Both the position numbers and the translations under genes were made by a program. The notes beneath the pieces are model-generated. The model searched no databases. It was not told where the DNA came from and saw only the letters and a program-made list of their open reading frames with translations. A stretch of DNA of 8,910 nucleotides, taken from Eubacterium sp. Lineage in GTDB: Bacteria > Bacillota > Clostridia > Lachnospirales > Lachnospiraceae. Shown here in pieces: positions 5,730 through 8,910 of the stretch. The stretch covers positions 1-8,910 of the forward strand of contig DOVJ01000235.1 in assembly GCA_003520145.1 (NCBI GenBank), written 5' to 3'. Each line of letters starts with the position of its first letter. The stretch's first letter is position 1.

Positions 5730-6991
5730 GATATCTGATAAAGGGAGTGGGTATACCTAAGGAAGACAAGCTATGGTATGCTGATATACTTGTAGAAGAC
5801 GGTGTCATAGCTGATATATCTGATAAGATAGAGGTTGAGGCTGAAATCATAGATGCTAAGGGTATGATAGCCATGCCAGGCTTGTGTGAGCTGCATGCTT
5901 ATCTTAGGGAACCGGGTTATGAGTATAAGGAAACTATAAAGAGTGCCACTTATGCTGCGCTTCATGGTGGTTATACAACAGTTGTCGCTATGCCTGAAAC
6001 TCTTCCTGTTATAGACAGCGTAGAGATGGTCGATTCATTTATGATGAAGGCTATGAGAGATTCGGCTGTTGAGATATGTCCTGCTGTTTCCATAACTATG
6101 GGTCTTGGTGGCGAGTATATAACTAATCTGCGAGAGATAAAAGAAAAGGGAATTATGTGCTGTTGTGATGGTAAGAGAAGTATAGCGAATGCCAATCTTG
6201 CCCGCAAGGCTATGCTAAGCGCAAGAGATGTAGATATTCCGCTTTTTGTATATTGCGAGGATATGAATATAAGAGGCATGGGCCTTATCAATGAATCTGA
6301 GAGTGCTAAGAAGTTAGGGCTTCTTCCCGTATCGAGGCTTGCCGAGAATCTTCTTGTCTCAAGGGATTGTATCATGGCGCTTGAGACTGGCGCGAGAATC
6401 CATATCATGAACATATCAACCAAGGAGAGTGTTGAGATAATAAGATTCTATAAGGATAAGGGCGCATATATAACATGTGATGTGTCAATCAACAATCTTC
6501 TCATGTCGGATGGCGATATAGTGGAGGATCTCGGCATATATAGCTTTAATCCGCCTCTTAGGGATATGTCCGATATAAAAGCGCTTATAGAAGGACTTAA
6601 GGATGGCACAATAGATCACATAAGCTGTGACCATACGCCGAATCACCCTAGTGAGAAGCTTTGCTCGATCAAGACTGCCTGCGCAGGTGTAGCGGGATTC
6701 GAGACTGCCCTGGCGCTTTGTTATACATATCTTGTGGAGAAGAAGAAGCTTACACTGTCAGAGCTTGTGAAGAAGCTTTCGGATAATCCTAGAAGGATAT
6801 TAGGACTTCCAGAGTATAAGCTTGAGAAGGGAGCGAAAGCAACATTCTTACTTGCTGACATAACAAGGACTGTCAGCGCGGAATCGCTTAATCAGTTTAC
6901 GTTCTCGAAGATAACACCTTATCATGGCGCACAGGTTAAGGGCGATGTATCGTATGTATTTGTTGATGGCAATATCAATCTTAAAAAATAA
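5726..6991 (+). CDS. pyrC: dihydroorotase homologue (PyrC, class I type) lacking most metal ligands
   Basis: At 421 residues this is full length for class I dihydroorotase, which interconverts carbamoyl-aspartate and dihydroorotate. The scaffold is clear: PGL-E-LH (52-57), LREPG (60-64), YKETI (67-71), GGYTTVVAMP (81-90), CED (177-179), NPPLRD (275-280), CDHTP (301-305), and a C-terminal GAKATFLLAD and PYHGAQVKG. Key residues differ from active enzymes. HxH is H57-A-Y59, HCED is Y176-CED, the H of H-S/V-ST is N229, PHH is I255-N-N, APH is T304-P-N306, and MPNT is MPET (E91). H57, D148 (of the former SDDG region), R61 and D302 remain. The frame is intact and codon use is like its neighbours, so it is not a decayed gene. 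It may be an inactive or altered paralogue, comparable to the structural PyrC' of Pseudomonas. The AGGAGGAG site lies five bases before the ATG. Family assignment is strong; enzyme activity is doubtful. Confidence 0.85.
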   Translation: MRYLIKGVGIPKEDKLWYADILVEDGVIADISDKIEVEAEIIDAKGMIAMPGLCELHAYLREPGYEYKETIKSATYAALHGGYTTVVAMPETLPVIDSVEMVDSFMMKAMRDSAVEICPAVSITMGLGGEYITNLREIKEKGIMCCCDGKRSIANANLARKAMLSARDVDIPLFVYCEDMNIRGMGLINESESAKKLGLLPVSRLAENLLVSRDCIMALETGARIHIMNISTKESVEIIRFYKDKGAYITCDVSINNLLMSDGDIVEDLGIYSFNPPLRDMSDIKALIEGLKDGTIDHISCDHTPNHPSEKLCSIKTACAGVAGFETALALCYTYLVEKKKLTLSELVKKLSDNPRRILGLPEYKLEKGAKATFLLADITRTVSAESLNQFTFSKITPYHGAQVKGDVSYVFVDGNINLKK

Positions 6992-7002
6992 CTGGAGGAA
7001 TT

Positions 7003-7929
7003 ATGATCAACACACTTATTAAGAAAATCAAGGAAACTAAGGCACCAATCGTAGTAGGACTCGATCCTATGCTTAACTATATGCCGGCTCAGCTTCTTGA
7101 GAAGGCTATCAAGGAACAGGGGGAGACTCTTGAAGCTGCTGCTAGTGCTGTGTATGAATACAATAAGGGAATAGTAGATGCTATATATGATCTTGTGCCT
7201 GCTGTTAAGCCACAGATAGCTATGTATGAGCAGTTTGGTATTCCTGGACTTAAGGCTTATGCTGATACTGTTGAGTACTGTAAGAAGAAGGGACTTGTTG
7301 TAATAGGTGATGTAAAAAGAGGCGATATCGGTTCTACATCTGCGGCTTATGCAACTGCGCATATCGGCAAGATTAAGATAGGTAACACTGTATGTACTCC
7401 TTTTGGTGAGGATTTCGCAACTGTTAATCCTTATCTTGGTGTGGATGGCATCAAGCCTTTTATAGATGTTGCACGCGAGAATAACACAGGTATATTCGTG
7501 CTTGTTAAGACTTCTAATCCTTCTAGTGGTGAGTTCCAGGACAGAATCGTGGATGGCAGACCTCTGTATGAGTATGTAGGCGAGAAGGTCAATGAATGGG
7601 GAGAGACATGCATGGGCGATGATTACAGCTATGTAGGTGCTGTTGTTGGAGCTACATATCCTGAGCAGGGTAAGGTTCTTAGAAAGATCATGCCTAAGAC
7701 ATATATACTTGTTCCGGGATATGGTGCACAGGGCGGCAAGGGTGCTGATCTTGTTCACTTCTTCAACGAAGATGGACTCGGAGCTATAGTTAACAGTTCA
7801 AGAGGTATCATAGCTGCATATAAGCAGGAGAAGTACGCATCTTACGGTGCTGAGGGCTTTGCTGATGCTGCAAGGGCTGCAGTTATAGATATGAGAGAAG
7901 ATATCAACAGTGCTTTGGAGGCTAGATGA
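7003..7929 (+). CDS. pyrF: orotidine-5'-phosphate decarboxylase, subfamily 2 (PyrF)
   Basis: This 308-residue cytoplasmic enzyme carries out the last step of UMP synthesis, OMP to UMP plus CO2. It belongs to the longer PyrF subfamily 2 rather than the compact 230-residue type. The catalytic tetrad region DVKRGD (103-108; D103, K105, D108) is intact and followed by IGST. GLDPML (19-24) and VKPQIAMYEQFG (68-79) form the N-terminal substrate strands. VKTSNPSS (168-175), VVGATYPEQ (214-222), VPGYGAQGG (237-245) and NSSRGI (264-269) are typical phosphate and ribose loops. GGAGG lies four bases before the ATG, and the gap after pyrC is 11 bases. The stop overlaps the pyrK start (ATGA). No key residue is missing, in contrast to the upstream pyrC. 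Confidence 0.95.
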   Translation: MINTLIKKIKETKAPIVVGLDPMLNYMPAQLLEKAIKEQGETLEAAASAVYEYNKGIVDAIYDLVPAVKPQIAMYEQFGIPGLKAYADTVEYCKKKGLVVIGDVKRGDIGSTSAAYATAHIGKIKIGNTVCTPFGEDFATVNPYLGVDGIKPFIDVARENNTGIFVLVKTSNPSSGEFQDRIVDGRPLYEYVGEKVNEWGETCMGDDYSYVGAVVGATYPEQGKVLRKIMPKTYILVPGYGAQGGKGADLVHFFNEDGLGAIVNSSRGIIAAYKQEKYASYGAEGFADAARAAVIDMREDINSALEAR

Positions 7930-8699
7930 TGAATAGTAAACTCGAATGTCTGGTTATAAGTCAGGAGATGATCGCTAAGGATATATACAGTCTCGTCTTT
8001 GAGAGTGCTGATATAGCTAAGGAATCAAGACCTGGACAGTTTGTCAATGTCTATACTAAGAGCAAGTCTAACCTTCTTCCTAGACCTATAAGTATATGTG
8101 AGGTAGCAGGGGATAGAGTAAGGCTTGTATATAGGGCTGTCGGTGCAGGAACCAAGGAGTTTTCTACATACAAGGCAGGAGACACTATAACTATGTTGGG
8201 CCCTCTTGGTAACGGATATGATGTTGATTCAGTATCAAAGGATCGCAAGGCTATACTTTTTGGCGGTGGTATAGGCATCCCTCCTATGCTTGAGCTTTCT
8301 AAGAGACTTGGTTGTGAGGTGACCGCTGTACTTGGTTACAGGGATGAGCTTTTCCTTGATAAGGAATTCACTGATGCTGCAGATATGCTATATGTTGCAA
8401 CTGAGGATGGAAGCGCAGGCACTCGTGGCAATGTTCTTGATGCTGTAAGAGAGAAGAACATAGAAGGCGATATCATATTTGCCTGCGGACCAACACCTAT
8501 GTTAAGAGCAATCAGGGCTTATGCGCAGGAGAAGAATATAGAAGCTTACGTGTCCTTAGAGGAGCGTATGGCCTGCGGAGTAGGAGCTTGTCTTGCATGT
8601 GTATGCAAGTCTGCTGATATAGATGATCACTCTCAGGTTAAGAACAAGCGTGTGTGCAAGGATGGACCTGTTTTCAACATAAAGGATATCGAGATATAG
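7926..8699 (+). CDS. pyrK: dihydroorotate dehydrogenase B, electron-transfer subunit (PyrK)
   Basis: This 257-residue iron-sulfur flavoprotein passes electrons from the PyrD FMN to NAD+ in the PyrD2-PyrK2 complex. An FAD-binding barrel comes first (PGQFVNVY at 36-43, RPISI at 53-57). The NAD-binding domain follows (GGGIGIPPM at 113-121, CGP at 187-189). The C-terminal [2Fe-2S] loop EERMACGVGACLACVC (212-227) has C217, C222 and C225, with C244 as the fourth ligand; C227 is extra. Two ATGs are adjacent in frame: 7926, overlapping the pyrF stop as ATGA, and 7929. GGAGG (7917-7921) is four bases from the first and seven from the second, so the product may lack the first Met (256 residues). PyrK directly before PyrD implies an NAD-linked class 1B enzyme. 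Confidence 0.95.
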   Translation: MMNSKLECLVISQEMIAKDIYSLVFESADIAKESRPGQFVNVYTKSKSNLLPRPISICEVAGDRVRLVYRAVGAGTKEFSTYKAGDTITMLGPLGNGYDVDSVSKDRKAILFGGGIGIPPMLELSKRLGCEVTAVLGYRDELFLDKEFTDAADMLYVATEDGSAGTRGNVLDAVREKNIEGDIIFACGPTPMLRAIRAYAQEKNIEAYVSLEERMACGVGACLACVCKSADIDDHSQVKNKRVCKDGPVFNIKDIEI

Positions 8700-8712
8700 G
8701 AAGGGGATTTTT

Positions 8713-8910
8713 ATGAATACAAGTGTAGAGATTGCAGGTGTTTCTTTTAAGAATCCTGTCATGCCGGCATCGGGAACATTTGGCTCCGGCATGGAATATG
8801 CAGATCTTGTGGATCTTAACAGACTTGGTGCTGTTGTTACGAAGGGCGTCGCTAACATACCTTGGGCCGGTAATCAGACTCCGAGAGTTGCTGAGGTGTA
8901 CGGAGGCATG
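8713..8910 (+). CDS. pyrD: dihydroorotate dehydrogenase B, catalytic subunit (PyrD), 5' part only
   Basis: The first 66 codons are present and the gene runs off the window. The N terminus shows the class 1 pattern: NPVMPASGTFGSG (13-25), with the strand and glycine-rich loop that hold FMN, then GAVVTKGV (42-49), GNQTPRVAEVYGGM (53-66). Together with PyrK it would oxidise dihydroorotate to orotate, feeding OMP to the upstream-encoded PyrF after PyrE acts. AAGGGG lies six bases before the ATG; the gap from pyrK is 13 bases, so it is in the same operon. The active-site base and the rest of the barrel lie outside the window. Confidence 0.93.
   Translation, partial: MNTSVEIAGVSFKNPVMPASGTFGSGMEYADLVDLNRLGAVVTKGVANIPWAGNQTPRVAEVYGGM

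Noticed and set aside
5726..6991. pyrC as a decaying pseudogene
   Set aside because: There is no stop or frameshift over 421 codons, it has a strong ribosome site, coupled neighbours and a preserved fold; the changes concentrate at active-site positions, unlike random decay.
6922..7758. 278-codon open frame on the minus strand opposite pyrF
   Set aside because: The + strand encodes a clear PyrF with an intact catalytic motif; the antisense frame has no family motifs or ribosome site and is explained by codon bias.

Overview
The window looks like chromosomal DNA of a low-to-moderate GC Firmicute, most likely a Lachnospiraceae-type clostridium. This is inferred from AGA/ATA-rich codon use, strong GGAGG ribosome sites, sigma-A-like promoters, the Firmicute CpsB/CpsC/CpsD arrangement (phosphatase, chain-length modulator and kinase as separate proteins), and a class 1B dihydroorotate dehydrogenase with a PyrK subunit. 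All genes are on the + strand. No mobile element, CRISPR array or phage gene was seen.

Left part (1-4920), surface polysaccharide. A sugar-phosphate nucleotidyltransferase-like gene with a TTG start is followed 11 bases later by a three-TM LytR-CpsA-Psr (LCP) glycan ligase. A well-formed extended -10 promoter (2607-2635) then starts a second unit: a CpsB-type PHP tyrosine phosphatase, a CpsC/Wzz chain-length modulator, and a CpsD bacterial tyrosine kinase that overlaps cpsC by 26 bases. The kinase ends in a tail with tyrosine at every third residue. This is the control-and-attachment part of a capsule/exopolysaccharide locus. No glycosyltransferase, flippase or polymerase follows it here.

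Middle (4921-5258), an RNA island. An A-tract and a TTGACA-17-TATACT promoter drive two identical tRNA-Gly(GCC) genes 99 bases apart. A T7 run follows the second, then another promoter (TTGAAA-17-TATACT).

Right part (5259-8910), pyrimidine synthesis. A small VanZ-like membrane protein heads a tightly packed operon with a dihydroorotase homologue (pyrC), orotidine-5'-phosphate decarboxylase (pyrF, subfamily 2), the electron-transfer subunit pyrK, and the start of pyrD, which runs off the window. Junctions are ATGA overlaps or gaps of 11-13 bases.

The most notable observation is that the PyrC homologue has an intact frame and the family scaffold but has lost most of the metal-binding and substrate-binding residues of active dihydroorotases (HxH is HxY, HCED is YCED, H-ST is N-ST, PHH is INN, APH is TPN). 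It looks like a pseudo-dihydroorotase inside an otherwise normal pyr operon. Secondary points are the Tyr-every-third-residue kinase tail, the VanZ-like gene as the first gene of the pyr operon, a perfect 10-bp hairpin just before the first gene, and a dyad over the tRNA -10 box.
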